Part shown: positions 50,288 to 58,543 of the stretch, in pieces
Layout of the letters: each line of letters begins with the position of its first letter
How positions within the stretch are numbered: the first letter of the stretch is position 1
DNA from: Akkermansia sp.
GTDB lineage: Bacteria > Verrucomicrobiota > Verrucomicrobiia > Verrucomicrobiales > Akkermansiaceae
Assembly: GCA_017517805.1 (NCBI GenBank)
Contig: JAFWYD010000084.1
Location: 1-64,000 of the forward strand
Direction: 5' to 3'
DNA length: 64,000 bases
Translations under genes and position numbers: made by a program
The notes under the pieces: generated by a model
Told to the model about the DNA's origin: nothing
The model's input: only the letters and a program-made list of their open reading frames with translations
The model's database searches: none

Positions 50288-51001
50288 ATGAAAATCTCAC
50301 TTTCTCCCCGTTCTTCCAAGGGTTTTACCCTGATAGAACTGATTATCGTCATTGGCATTCTGGCCACACTCGCCAGCATCGCCTATCCTACCTATATGAG
50401 CATCCAGACCAATGCTGCCCGCACCGCGGCCAAGAAGGTCTGCACCGATATCGTCTCTGCTGTAGAGAGCTTCAAGCAGGACAATAACGGCATGCTGCCC
50501 TACAACACCGAAATGGTGGAGCCGGATGATAAGGACCAGATGCACCTCACCACGCTGGGTGGCGAAGATGCCGATATGATCAAAGTGCTCACCAACCGCG
50601 AAAGCGATGATGCGGAGCGCCGTCTGAACTCCACACGCGATATCTACCTCCGTTCCGACGAGCAGGAGCAGCCCCGCGAAGGTCTCTATGTCGATGCTTC
50701 CGGTGAACTGAGCTTCTACGACCCCTGGGGCAAGCCCTACTACATCGTCCTCTGCGAGGAAGATGAGGGTGCCATTGATCCCTTCACCTCCCGCCGCTAC
50801 CGCGGCAAGAACTGCCTCGTGTACTCCACGGGTCCCGACCAGGAAGGCAAGCCGGCAGCACCGACTCCCACCAAACACACTGGTAAGCAGCCCAAGGGCA
50901 AGAAAGCCAGGCAGGCCGCCGCTGAAGCTGCAGCAGAAGCAGCCGAACTGGCAGAAGAGGCCCTGGAGGACAACGTGTACTCTTGGAAGAACCAGAAATA
51001 A
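50288..51001 (+). CDS. gspG-like: Type II secretion GspG-like pseudopilin
   Basis: This 237-residue protein has a prepilin leader ending in KGFTLIELIIVIGILATLASIAYPTY, with the cleavage Gly and Glu+5 intact. The body keeps the GspG plan (CTDIVSAVESFKQDNNGMLP, DPWGKPYYIVL, YRGKNCLVYSTGPDQEG). It ends in a Lys/Ala/Glu-rich helical tail absent from classical GspG. It could be a T2SS major pseudopilin, or one of the many Verrucomicrobia type IV pilin-like proteins whose role is unknown. No secretion genes are adjacent; DAHP synthase starts three bases after its stop. Confidence 0.85.
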   Translation: MKISLSPRSSKGFTLIELIIVIGILATLASIAYPTYMSIQTNAARTAAKKVCTDIVSAVESFKQDNNGMLPYNTEMVEPDDKDQMHLTTLGGEDADMIKVLTNRESDDAERRLNSTRDIYLRSDEQEQPREGLYVDASGELSFYDPWGKPYYIVLCEEDEGAIDPFTSRRYRGKNCLVYSTGPDQEGKPAAPTPTKHTGKQPKGKKARQAAAEAAAEAAELAEEALEDNVYSWKNQK

Positions 51002-51004
51002 TTA

Positions 51005-52069
51005 ATGAACCAATACATCACAGACGACGTACGTCTCACGGGCATTCGCCCGCTGATATCCCCCGCCATTCTCATGGAGGATTACCCGGCCTCGCCGGAA
51101 GCCTCCCGCATGGTGTTTGAAACCCGCCACGCCTTCCAGGATATCCTCTCTGGCAAGGATGACCGCCTGGCAGTCATCGTGGGTCCCTGCTCCATACACG
51201 ACACCAAGGCCGCTATCGAATACGCCGGACTCCTGGCCGAAGCAGCCCGGAAGTATGAGAAGGACCTGCTGCTCATCATGCGCGTATACTTTGAGAAGCC
51301 CCGCACCACCGTTGGCTGGAAAGGGCTCATCAATGACCCGTTCATGGATGAGACGTACAACATCAACAGCGGCTTGCGCATGGCGCGAGGGCTCCTGGTC
51401 CGCCTCTCAGAAATGGGCGTTCCGGCCGCTACGGAGTTCCTCGATGTCATCACGCCGCAGTATATCAGCGACCTCATCGTCTGGGGTGCCATTGGTGCCC
51501 GCACCACCGAAAGCCAGGTACACCGCGAACTGGCAAGCGGTCTTTCCATGCCCATCGGCTTTAAGAACGGCACAACCGGCTGCGTACAGATTGCGGTCGA
51601 TGCCATCGTCTCTGCCGAGCATCCGCACTGCTTCCTCTCTGTGACCAAGCAGGGAGTCTCTGCCATTGTCTCCACCAAGGGCAACAACGGCTGTCACCTC
51701 ATCCTGCGCGGCTCGACCGATGGACCGAACTACGGCCCTGAGCATGTGGAGAAGGCCTGGAACACCCAGCAGAAAGCCGGTATCTCCAACCGCATCATGA
51801 TTGACTGCTCTCACGGCAACAGTCACAAAGACTGGAAGCAGCAGCCGGTCGTTGCAGCCTCTGTGGCCGAGCAGCTGGCAACTGGAGCTGACCACATCGG
51901 TGCCGTCATGATTGAAAGCAATCTCTGCTCCGGCAACCAGAAATGCAGCCCGGAAATGAAGTACGGAGTCAGCATCACCGATGCCTGCATCGACTGGAAC
52001 GGAACCCTGGGCATGTTCGATGTACTTGCCGCAGGCGTGCGCGCCCGCCGAGCCAGACTTGCCAGGTAA
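51005..52069 (+). CDS. aroG-like: 3-deoxy-7-phosphoheptulonate synthase (DAHP synthase)
   Basis: The 354-residue class I-alpha DAHP synthase makes the first compound of the shikimate pathway from PEP and erythrose 4-phosphate. Motifs: VIVGPCSIHD, MRVYFEKPRTTVGWKGLINDP, GARTTESQVHRELASGLSMPIGFKNGT, VDCSHGNS-type MIDCSHGNSHKD and GVMIESNL-type GAVMIESNLCSGNQ, with the metal-binding Cys, His and Glu. The feedback type (Tyr, Phe or Trp) cannot be read with confidence. Probably transcribed with the pseudopilin gene. A bidirectional terminator follows. Confidence 0.95.
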   Translation: MNQYITDDVRLTGIRPLISPAILMEDYPASPEASRMVFETRHAFQDILSGKDDRLAVIVGPCSIHDTKAAIEYAGLLAEAARKYEKDLLLIMRVYFEKPRTTVGWKGLINDPFMDETYNINSGLRMARGLLVRLSEMGVPAATEFLDVITPQYISDLIVWGAIGARTTESQVHRELASGLSMPIGFKNGTTGCVQIAVDAIVSAEHPHCFLSVTKQGVSAIVSTKGNNGCHLILRGSTDGPNYGPEHVEKAWNTQQKAGISNRIMIDCSHGNSHKDWKQQPVVAASVAEQLATGADHIGAVMIESNLCSGNQKCSPEMKYGVSITDACIDWNGTLGMFDVLAAGVRARRARLAR

Positions 52070-52090
52070 AGCGCTGCCATCACATTCCAG

Positions 52091-52126
52091 AAGGCCCCGG
52101 TTGCAAGCATGGCACCCGGGGCCTTT
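52091..52126. terminator. Bidirectional terminator after DAHP synthase
   Basis: AAGGCCCCGG and CCGGGGCCTT around a 15-base loop, between two convergent genes. Confidence 0.75.
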
Positions 52127-52133
52127 CCGCACC

Positions 52134-52415
52134 TTATTTCATGCGGTGAATCCAGATATGCAGGCGGCGGCACATGCGCATCCAGAACACGCAGAAACCG
52201 CGCAGAAACAGCACCACCAGCAACGCGACACCCCCCATGGCAAGCCCCATGCCCCAGCCATACACCTGCCACCCGGCTACTGCGCACCCCGCCGCAACCG
52301 GCAAGCCCAGCAGCACCGCCAGCAGGTAGAGCCACATAGCCCCCACCCGCCGCCCCATGCAGGCAGAGGTGAAGCTGCAGATGCAGAATGCAAAGATGGA
52401 AATGACGGCAGGCAT
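52134..52415 (-). CDS. Small membrane protein of 93 residues
   Basis: Two or three membrane segments are evident (VISIFAFCICSFTSACMG, WLYLLAVLLGLPVAAGCAVAG, LAMGGVALLVVLFLRGFCVF) with a basic C-terminus (RMCRRLHIWIHRMK). No family recognised. A promoter (TTGCTT, 17 bp, TAGAGT) 24 bp upstream and a terminator just behind the stop support a real, independently transcribed gene. Confidence 0.65.
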   Translation of the reverse strand: MPAVISIFAFCICSFTSACMGRRVGAMWLYLLAVLLGLPVAAGCAVAGWQVYGWGMGLAMGGVALLVVLFLRGFCVFWMRMCRRLHIWIHRMK

Positions 52416-52438
52416 GGCAGACTCTGTTACCAGGCTAT

Positions 52439-52467
52439 ACTCTATGCCACCCGCGCAGAAAAAGCAA
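52439..52467 (-). promoter_or_regulatory. Promoter of the small membrane protein gene
   Basis: TTGCTT - 17 bp - TAGAGT on the minus strand; divergent from the PatB promoter at 52513-52541. Confidence 0.5.
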
Positions 52468-52512
52468 GCGAAAAGAACTGTGCACGCTACGTCGTTTTTT
52501 TCATCTTGCCAC

Positions 52513-52541
52513 TTGCCCGGTCAAAGGAGGAGTGGTAGAAT
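52513..52541 (+). promoter_or_regulatory. Promoter of the PatB/MalY-like gene
   Basis: TTGCCC - 17 bp - TAGAAT; -10 ends 17 bp before ATG 52558. An ATG formed at the -10 box itself is ruled out as start. Confidence 0.6.
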
Positions 52542-52557
52542 GCAGGAAATCTCAGCC

Positions 52558-53724
52558 ATGATTCGCTTTGCTACCACAGACACTCGCCGTGATACCGGCA
52601 ATATCAAATGGGATCTGCAAGGGCCGCTTCCCTTCGGTATTGCAGACATGGACATCGAATCCCCACCCTGCATCGTGGAAGCCTTGCAACAACGCCTCAA
52701 CCACCATTTTTACGGCTACGCGTTCATGCCCCATGAGCTTCGGGAAACAATCTGCACCTATCTGCACAACATGCACGGCGTGTCTGCCCCCCGGTCGGAA
52801 TGGCTGCATCCTCTGCCGGGCTGCGTACCAGCATTCACGCTGGTGGCCCGCGCTGTATGCCACCAACCGGAGTATGAACTCATGGTCTGCACGCCAGTCT
52901 ACCCGCCCATGCTGCATTGCCACGAAGACGCCCATTGCCGGCTTCTGACTGTGCCATATAAGAATGAGCATGAACGCTGGAAGTTCGATTGGGATGCCAT
53001 GGAAGCCGCCGTCTCACCCAATACTCGTATGTTCCTGCTCTGCAATCCTCACAACCCTCTGGGCCGGGTATGGGACCGCGATGAGCTCCTCCGACTGGCC
53101 GATTTCTGCGAGCGACACAATCTGATCCTCTGCTCAGATGAAATTCATTGCGACCTGGTGCTTGATGAAGGGCTGCACCACTGCTCCGTGCTGACGCTGC
53201 CGGAGCGTTACCAGAAACGCATCGTCATGCTGAGCGCCCCAAGCAAGACGTTCAATATCGCCGGAATCTGCTTCACCTACATGGCAGTACCCGATGCTGA
53301 GCTTCGAGCCACCATCCGGCAGGTTCAGGGCCACACCCTCCCCACAATCAACGTCTTTGCCTACGCTGCATCTCTCGCTGCCTATCAAGATGGCTGGGAC
53401 TGGCACGCCAGGCTGATTCAGGCACTCCGCGCCAACCGCCGGATAGTCTATGACTTCATTGAGCAGGAACTACCGATGCTCAACATCTGCCACATGGAGG
53501 CAACCTATCTGGCTTGGATCGATTGCAGCGCCCTCGGAGTGGAATCACCGCATGAATTCTTCCTCGAAAAAGCAAATGTGTATCTGGACAACGGAGCCAA
53601 CTTCGGCTCGCCCCAATGCCTCCGGCTCAATTTTGCCACCTCGCCTGCGATACTCAGACAAGGGCTGGAAGCCATGCGAAATGCCGTGCAAAACCACCTG
53701 CAGTCTGCCATGCAGGGCACGTAA
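52558..53724 (+). CDS. patB/malY-like: PatB/MalY-type cystathionine beta-lyase (PLP)
   Basis: The 388-residue class I/II aminotransferase-fold enzyme of the MalY/PatB group breaks C-S bonds of cystathionine or cysteine conjugates. Motifs: KWDLQGPLPFGIADMDIESPP, NHHFYGYAFMP, CNPHNPLGRVW, LCSDEIHCDLVL and the PLP Lys in SAPSKTFNIAG. MalY from E. coli also represses maltose genes; no such link is visible here. The start follows from the promoter and from the family N-terminus. It may supply homocysteine or sulfide. Confidence 0.92.
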   Translation: MIRFATTDTRRDTGNIKWDLQGPLPFGIADMDIESPPCIVEALQQRLNHHFYGYAFMPHELRETICTYLHNMHGVSAPRSEWLHPLPGCVPAFTLVARAVCHQPEYELMVCTPVYPPMLHCHEDAHCRLLTVPYKNEHERWKFDWDAMEAAVSPNTRMFLLCNPHNPLGRVWDRDELLRLADFCERHNLILCSDEIHCDLVLDEGLHHCSVLTLPERYQKRIVMLSAPSKTFNIAGICFTYMAVPDAELRATIRQVQGHTLPTINVFAYAASLAAYQDGWDWHARLIQALRANRRIVYDFIEQELPMLNICHMEATYLAWIDCSALGVESPHEFFLEKANVYLDNGANFGSPQCLRLNFATSPAILRQGLEAMRNAVQNHLQSAMQGT

Positions 53725-53736
53725 GCTTTTTTCTGC

Positions 53737-53764
53737 TTGCCAGACACGCCACCTGTGTTAGAAT
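53737..53764 (+). promoter_or_regulatory. Promoter of the peroxidase operon
   Basis: TTGCCA - 16 bp - TAGAAT; a leader of about 40 bases with CACACACACACGACG precedes ATG 53811. Confidence 0.6.
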
Positions 53765-53810
53765 AGCTACGCTGATACTATCAAACCTTCTCAAACACAC
53801 ACACACGACG

Positions 53811-55256
53811 ATGAGCAAATCGCATTCTCCCTGGAAATATGTACTGATTCTGGCCGGCACCGGAGCCGTTGCAGCGGTAGGTGGTCTGATTTCACAAGGC
53901 ATCATCGATGCCATGCATGAATCCACCCAGATCCCCCCCATGGATCCCGCGCAGGCAGATAAAGTCGCCAGCCAGGTGCTGGAAATGAAGTGCGCCGCCT
54001 GCCACGCCCAGGATGCCAGCTACAGTCGGATTCTCAACTTCTTCTCCTGCGGGCTGATGCGCGACCACGTGGAAGGTGCCAAGCGAGCCTTCACCCTCAC
54101 CCCGGACAACAGCATCCGCTCAGGCAATGTCGATTACCTGAAAATGGATTACGTGCTGCGCACACGCCGTATGCCCCCGGCCTCATACAGCGTGGTGCAC
54201 CTGGGCTCGCGCCTCACCCCCACCGATGTAGCCATCCTGCGCAACCGCTACAAGGAAAGCGGAGCCGCAGCCCGCACCTTTGCACCCATTACACCCGTAG
54301 CCCCCCCGTCCACGCACCTGGAGGCAGCCCGCATCTACCTGGGCTACCTGCTCTATCATGATGGCCGGCTCTCCACCAATAACCAGGTGTCCTGTGCCTC
54401 CTGCCATGAACTGACCAGGGGTGGCACCGATAATCTGAGCAAGTCTGAAGGTGTGCCCGGGGCAGATGGATACCCGCAGCTGGGTGGCGTGAATGCCCCG
54501 AGCACCTTCAATACTGCCGGCAATATCCGCCAGTTCTGGGACGGCCGCGCTGCCGACCTCAAGGAACAGGCCGGCGGCCCTCCCCTGAATCCGGTGGAAA
54601 TGGGCTTCTCCTGCGTCGAGGATTGGGACATCATCGCCCACAAGCTCTACAATGACCCCGAAATCGTAGCTCTCTTTGCCTATGTGTTCGGTGACCGCGG
54701 CATCACGGCAGATACCATCACGACCGCCATTGCAGCCTACGAGCAGACTCTCGTCACCCCGGATTCGGCATTCGACCGCTATCTGAAGGGCGATGCCAAA
54801 GCCATGACCGACACGCAGAAAGATGGCATGAAAGCCTTTGTGCAGCTGGGGTGCGCCACCTGCCACAGCGGCCCCACGCTGGGTGGTCTCAGCTTTGAAT
54901 ACATCAACACCCACGCCGACCTGCGCACCCTGGCCACCCCCGAAGGTTACAGCGAGGGAGCCTTCGGCCTGCGCGACTTCACCAAGAAGGAAGAGCACAA
55001 GGACATGTTCCGCGTGCCGAACCTGCGCAATGTAGCCCTCACAGCGCCATACTTCCACACGGGTACCATCAACAGTCTGCAGGAAGCCGTGCGTATCATG
55101 ATTACGGCTCAGAACGGTGCTGATGCCGCATCGGAGGCCAATGTCAAGAACATTACCCGCTTCCTGGAAGCACAGACCGGCAAGCTCTACGGCAAACCAG
55201 CCAATGCACTCATGCCGGAAGACGTGCAACTCACTCCCGTTGTACCCCAGCCATGA
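53811..55256 (+). CDS. ccp/yhjA-like: Three-haem cytochrome c peroxidase, membrane-anchored
   Basis: A 481-residue protein with an N-terminal membrane anchor (YVLILAGTGAVAAVGGLI) and three c-type haem sites: CAACH at 61-65, CASCH at 195-199 and CATCH at 348-352. The last two with RQFWDGRAADLKEQ, PLxNPVEMG and FRVPNLRNVALTAPYFHTG form the di-haem bacterial CcP core. The first lies in an extra haem-binding domain. This matches the plan of E. coli YhjA (Ccp), a quinol-driven periplasmic peroxidase that lets anaerobes use H2O2 as an electron acceptor. Substrate and donor are inferred. The WalJ-like gene overlaps its stop. Confidence 0.9.
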   Translation: MSKSHSPWKYVLILAGTGAVAAVGGLISQGIIDAMHESTQIPPMDPAQADKVASQVLEMKCAACHAQDASYSRILNFFSCGLMRDHVEGAKRAFTLTPDNSIRSGNVDYLKMDYVLRTRRMPPASYSVVHLGSRLTPTDVAILRNRYKESGAAARTFAPITPVAPPSTHLEAARIYLGYLLYHDGRLSTNNQVSCASCHELTRGGTDNLSKSEGVPGADGYPQLGGVNAPSTFNTAGNIRQFWDGRAADLKEQAGGPPLNPVEMGFSCVEDWDIIAHKLYNDPEIVALFAYVFGDRGITADTITTAIAAYEQTLVTPDSAFDRYLKGDAKAMTDTQKDGMKAFVQLGCATCHSGPTLGGLSFEYINTHADLRTLATPEGYSEGAFGLRDFTKKEEHKDMFRVPNLRNVALTAPYFHTGTINSLQEAVRIMITAQNGADAASEANVKNITRFLEAQTGKLYGKPANALMPEDVQLTPVVPQP

Positions 55257-56026
55257 TTCGTATCTCTGTGCTGGCCAGCAGCAGCCGGGGAAATGCCACC
55301 GTCATTTCAGGCGGTGGCACCCACGTGCTGGTCGATACGGGTATCTCAGCCCTGCGTATCCGAAAAGGGCTGGCGGAGTGCGGGCTGAGCGTGCCGGCGC
55401 TTTCCGGCATCTTCTTCACGCATGAACACCAGGACCACGTATGCGGCCTGGGCGTACTTTCCAAAAAAGATACGCTGAATCTCTACTGCAGTCGCTACAT
55501 GGCACAGGATGTCCGCGGCATGGCCCCGGGTGCACTCTTCACCTACCTGGAACCCGGGCAGACGCTGGAGGTGGGCTCGCTGAAGATAACCCCGTTCTGC
55601 GTGAGTCACGATGCTCTTGACCCCCTCGGCTATCTATTCGAATGCGAAGGCACCCGCCTGGGTTATGTGACCGATACCGGTATCATCGTCAAGCCCATGC
55701 CAGAGTTGCTGGCAGGTGTGCAGGGGCTGTATCTGGAATCCAACTACGACCCGGACATGCTCGCCAACAGCGGGCGCACTCCAGCTCTCATCAGCCGTAT
55801 CTCCGGGCGCTGGGGTCACCTTTCCAACGAGCAGGCCTGCGAGTTCGTGCGGCAGATTGCCCACCCCGGCCTGCAGCACCTCATCCTCGCGCATATCAGC
55901 CCCGAGTGCAACACCCCGGCCAAGGCCAGCCGCGCCATGCAAGCCACCCTCAGCGAACTGGGTCTTTCCACCCAGCTCCATTGTGCCGCCATGGCCAACC
56001 GTCTGCCGTGGATTGAAATTCAATAA
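55253..56026 (+). CDS. walJ-like: WalJ/YycJ-like metallo-beta-lactamase-fold hydrolase
   Basis: The 257-residue MBL-fold protein has the metal motif THEHQDHVCGL and later ligands in CVSHDALDP, YVTDTG, and LAHISPECNTP. The opening ISVLASSSRGNATVI is typical for the YycJ/WalJ group, thought to act as a 5'-3' exonuclease coordinating cell division with replication in Firmicutes. Here the role is inference from family. It overlaps the peroxidase stop by four bases (ATGA) and precedes the VanX-like gene by two bases. Confidence 0.9.
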   Translation: MIRISVLASSSRGNATVISGGGTHVLVDTGISALRIRKGLAECGLSVPALSGIFFTHEHQDHVCGLGVLSKKDTLNLYCSRYMAQDVRGMAPGALFTYLEPGQTLEVGSLKITPFCVSHDALDPLGYLFECEGTRLGYVTDTGIIVKPMPELLAGVQGLYLESNYDPDMLANSGRTPALISRISGRWGHLSNEQACEFVRQIAHPGLQHLILAHISPECNTPAKASRAMQATLSELGLSTQLHCAAMANRLPWIEIQ

Positions 56027-56028
56027 CT

Positions 56029-56748
56029 ATGAAAAAACTCATCAGCATTCTGGCCAGTCTGTTCCTGCTCTGCCAATGCAGCCAGACCGCCCCGGGCATA
56101 CCGCAGGAGCCGGGTGTGATGCCCGCCCCGCTCTGCTACCTGGATACCGTCGCACCCGGCATCAGGGTTGATTTGAAATACTGCGGGACAGATAACTTCG
56201 TGGGCCGTCCTATCGATGGTTACACCACCGGCAGGCGGGCCATCCTGCGCAAGGATGCCGCCCGGGCTCTGGCAAAAGCCCAGACCGAGCTTGCGGCAAA
56301 AGGCCTGGGGCTCCTCGTGTGGGATGCCTACCGGCCCCACCGCGCCCTGGCAGATTTCTATGCCTGGTCCATGACGGACGATGACAGCACGCGCGCAGAG
56401 TTCTACCCGAATATCTCCAAGCGTGGCATTTACGAAAACCGCTATATCGGCCTGAGTTCCGAGCACAGCTGGGGCATTGCCGTCGATATCACCATCATCG
56501 ACCAGCGCAGCGGCAAGGAGCTCGACATGGGCGGCCGCCACGACCTGCTGGATGCCAGCTCTGCCACCGTTTATCCCGGGCTCACTCCGCAGCAACAGGC
56601 CAACCGGCTGCTGCTGCGCGATACCATGGCTCGCGCTGGCATGCGCAATTACAGCAAGGAATGGTGGCACTACTTCCTGAAGAATCCCGGCACCTGCCAC
56701 CGGTATGACTTCCCGCTCAACGACTCGCTCCGCGAAATCGGCAGGTAG
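56029..56748 (+). CDS. ddpX-like: VanX-like D-Ala-D-Ala dipeptidase, lipoprotein
   Basis: The 239-residue M15D peptidase has a lipoprotein signal (MKKLISILASLFLLCQCSQ). Zinc ligands are H146 and D153 in SEHSWGIAVDIT and H214 in EWWHYF, with E211 as general base; the Arg of AYRPHR (R102) binds substrate. VanX and DdpX split D-Ala-D-Ala. Export to the periplasm fits the recycling of peptidoglycan dipeptide or cutting of host- or diet-derived D-Ala, rather than vancomycin resistance, since no vanA-like or vanH-like gene is adjacent. Confidence 0.9.
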   Translation: MKKLISILASLFLLCQCSQTAPGIPQEPGVMPAPLCYLDTVAPGIRVDLKYCGTDNFVGRPIDGYTTGRRAILRKDAARALAKAQTELAAKGLGLLVWDAYRPHRALADFYAWSMTDDDSTRAEFYPNISKRGIYENRYIGLSSEHSWGIAVDITIIDQRSGKELDMGGRHDLLDASSATVYPGLTPQQQANRLLLRDTMARAGMRNYSKEWWHYFLKNPGTCHRYDFPLNDSLREIGR

Positions 56749-56762
56749 GGTATGATTTGCGC

Positions 56763-56791
56763 TTGCAACCTGGCCTATTCAGGATTACAAT
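56763..56791 (+). promoter_or_regulatory. Promoter of the 178-residue lipoprotein, probably leaderless
   Basis: TTGCAA - 17 bp - TACAAT; the -10 ends exactly 7 bp before the A of ATG 56798. Confidence 0.6.
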
Positions 56792-56797
56792 CACCCC

Positions 56798-57334
56798 ATG
56801 AAAATGCGTCTCTGCACCTTGCTCGCCACCCTGGCAACGCTGCTGGTCTCCTGCTCAAACCCGGAGATGGAAGCTATTGCAGCGCGCGTGCAGAAAACGC
56901 GTATCGATAATGCCCTGCACGCAGCGAAGGCCCGCATCCGGGTCTGGCGCGATACCAGCACTCACGATAAGCACGGCTGGCACATCCACAGCGAGCAGGA
57001 GTTCAAATTTACGCTGCCGGAAAACGAGTTCAAAACCGCTCGCTACCTTATTGTCACTCATGGTTTTACCGCCTGGCATGAGCAGGATAAGGCCCCGACG
57101 AGCCTCGATGCAGGAGCCCCGGAATACATCGTGGAGCTCGAGTGGCTCGACCGCCACGGAGTCCCGACCAGCAGTGTGGATATACCCGCCATCTGCCGCG
57201 AATCCCAGCTGCACCAACTTTCCACAAGCGCCTTCCCCTTTGTGCTGCCGGATGATGCCTACAACCGGTTCTTTGCCCTGCCATCCGTAGGCAAGGCGTT
57301 GGATATAATCAGGGACGAACAGTCTGAGCATTGA
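56798..57334 (+). CDS. Unknown lipoprotein, 178 residues
   Basis: MKMRLCTLLATLATLLVSCSNPE is a clear lipoprotein signal (lipobox LVSC). The mature part has a helical start (EAIAARVQKTRIDNALHAAKARIRV) and then a beta-rich domain with WHIHSEQEFKFTLPE, YIVELEWLDRHG and FVLPDDAYNRFF. No family recognised. It has its own promoter and ends five bases before the convergent membrane gene, with no obvious terminator between. Confidence 0.8.
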   Translation: MKMRLCTLLATLATLLVSCSNPEMEAIAARVQKTRIDNALHAAKARIRVWRDTSTHDKHGWHIHSEQEFKFTLPENEFKTARYLIVTHGFTAWHEQDKAPTSLDAGAPEYIVELEWLDRHGVPTSSVDIPAICRESQLHQLSTSAFPFVLPDDAYNRFFALPSVGKALDIIRDEQSEH

Positions 57335-57338
57335 ACGC

Positions 57339-58433
57339 TCAGACCCGCAGCCATGCCTTGTGTCTGTGCAGGAAGTACAGCATGAGCCAGAGCAATCCGA
57401 AGCTCAACCCCTCATATACCAGGGGAGACTCTGCCCAGCGGAACAAGGGATGGGCCACCCCGCCCCACAGGCTGCGCCCCGCCAGCCCGGGTGTATTCGT
57501 CAGCAGATAGGCCAGCAGGGCATTGCAGCCCACTACCTGCAAAGGAAAAGCCAGCCAGCCCGTGCCGCGCAGACAATCGAACACCAGGTGAAACAATGCC
57601 AGCAGCAGCAGACACCAACCTCCGCTCCACAGCACCATCGTGGTGGTAAACAAATGCTTATTAAGCGGTGTATCATACTCCAGCAGCAACGCAGCCACCA
57701 GACACAACACCCCGCTCAAAGACAGCCAGCAGAGTGCCCGCTTCCCATGCATGCGGAACACCAGACCACCGCCCAGCACCCCCACAAGCGTGAGTGCACC
57801 AAAGTTGAGCGAAGTCAGAATCCAGGTATAGGGGGTGCCATCCTGCCAATGCCCTTGCAAGGTACAATCAATATAATAAGCCAGATTATTGGTAGGTTCG
57901 AACAAGCCGCCTGGCTGCTGGTTGTATGGGACAAAGCGCATCAGGAACCAGTACAGGGCCAGCAGCACCACGCAACTGACCAGCTGCCCCCGCCAGCCCC
58001 ACAGCATCAACACAACGGCACTCACCAGATATCCCGCCGCGATTGCTTGCAGGGTGTTGCAGAACAAGCTCATCTGCTGAGGGTCTCCGCTGCACAAATT
58101 CCCCTGCACCACCATGCCCAGCAGAAACAGCAAGGCCAACCTCCGCCCCACGCGCCACATGGTACGCCACCACCCCTGCTCCCGGTAGCGGGCAAAGGCT
58201 ACCGGCATCGAACACCCGGTGATAAATAGAAACAAAGGCATCACCAGATCCCAACAGGTGAATCCGCAGCCAAACTCCGCGTGCCGGAACTGCTGCGCCA
58301 GCCAATCGGGCACCCCTGCGCCCCAGCACACACGGCAGAGTTCCCAAAGCACCACGGCTCCCCCAGATAACAGTACCATGTCCAGCCCCCTCAACGCATC
58401 AATACTTACCAATCGTTTTTTCGCCCCGGTCAT
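57339..58433 (-). CDS. nagX-like: DUF5009/NagX-type multi-span membrane protein
   Basis: The 364-residue protein has about ten spans. It opens with RLVSIDALRGLDMVLLSGG and CWDLVMPLFLFITGCSMPVAF, the signature of the heparan-alpha-glucosaminide acetyltransferase-like (HGSNAT, DUF5009, NagX) group related to acyltransferase-3. Such genes occur in N-acetylglucosamine and sialic-acid clusters, and members may acetylate amino sugars across the membrane. The start MTGAKKRL (58433) is set by a -10 box ending 8 bp away; two upstream ATGs lie in or before that box. The catalytic His of HGSNAT could not be assigned with confidence. Confidence 0.82.
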   Translation of the reverse strand: MTGAKKRLVSIDALRGLDMVLLSGGAVVLWELCRVCWGAGVPDWLAQQFRHAEFGCGFTCWDLVMPLFLFITGCSMPVAFARYREQGWWRTMWRVGRRLALLFLLGMVVQGNLCSGDPQQMSLFCNTLQAIAAGYLVSAVVLMLWGWRGQLVSCVVLLALYWFLMRFVPYNQQPGGLFEPTNNLAYYIDCTLQGHWQDGTPYTWILTSLNFGALTLVGVLGGGLVFRMHGKRALCWLSLSGVLCLVAALLLEYDTPLNKHLFTTTMVLWSGGWCLLLLALFHLVFDCLRGTGWLAFPLQVVGCNALLAYLLTNTPGLAGRSLWGGVAHPLFRWAESPLVYEGLSFGLLWLMLYFLHRHKAWLRV

Positions 58434-58440
58434 GAATGCC

Positions 58441-58469
58441 ATTCTACCCGACACGAGACACGAATTGAA
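58441..58469 (-). promoter_or_regulatory. Promoter of the DUF5009 gene, probably leaderless
   Basis: TTCAAT - 17 bp - TAGAAT on the minus strand; -10 ends 8 bp before ATG 58433. It is divergent from the epimerase promoter, with 20 bp between the -35 boxes. Confidence 0.5.
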
Positions 58470-58489
58470 GAAAAAATCTCAAATACTAC

Positions 58490-58517
58490 TTGATTTTTAC
58501 TTTCTGGCGGGTAGAAT
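58490..58517 (+). promoter_or_regulatory. Promoter of the epimerase gene
   Basis: TTGATT - 16 bp - TAGAAT, 27 bp before ATG 58544. Preceded by an A/T-rich stretch. Confidence 0.6.
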
Positions 58518-58543
58518 AGACGTAATCCAACCCATCATCAATC

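Noticed and set aside
56029-56748. Vancomycin-resistance locus because of the VanX-like gene
   Set aside because: No vanH, vanA or two-component genes are near; exported lipoprotein VanX relatives are common in peptidoglycan recycling.
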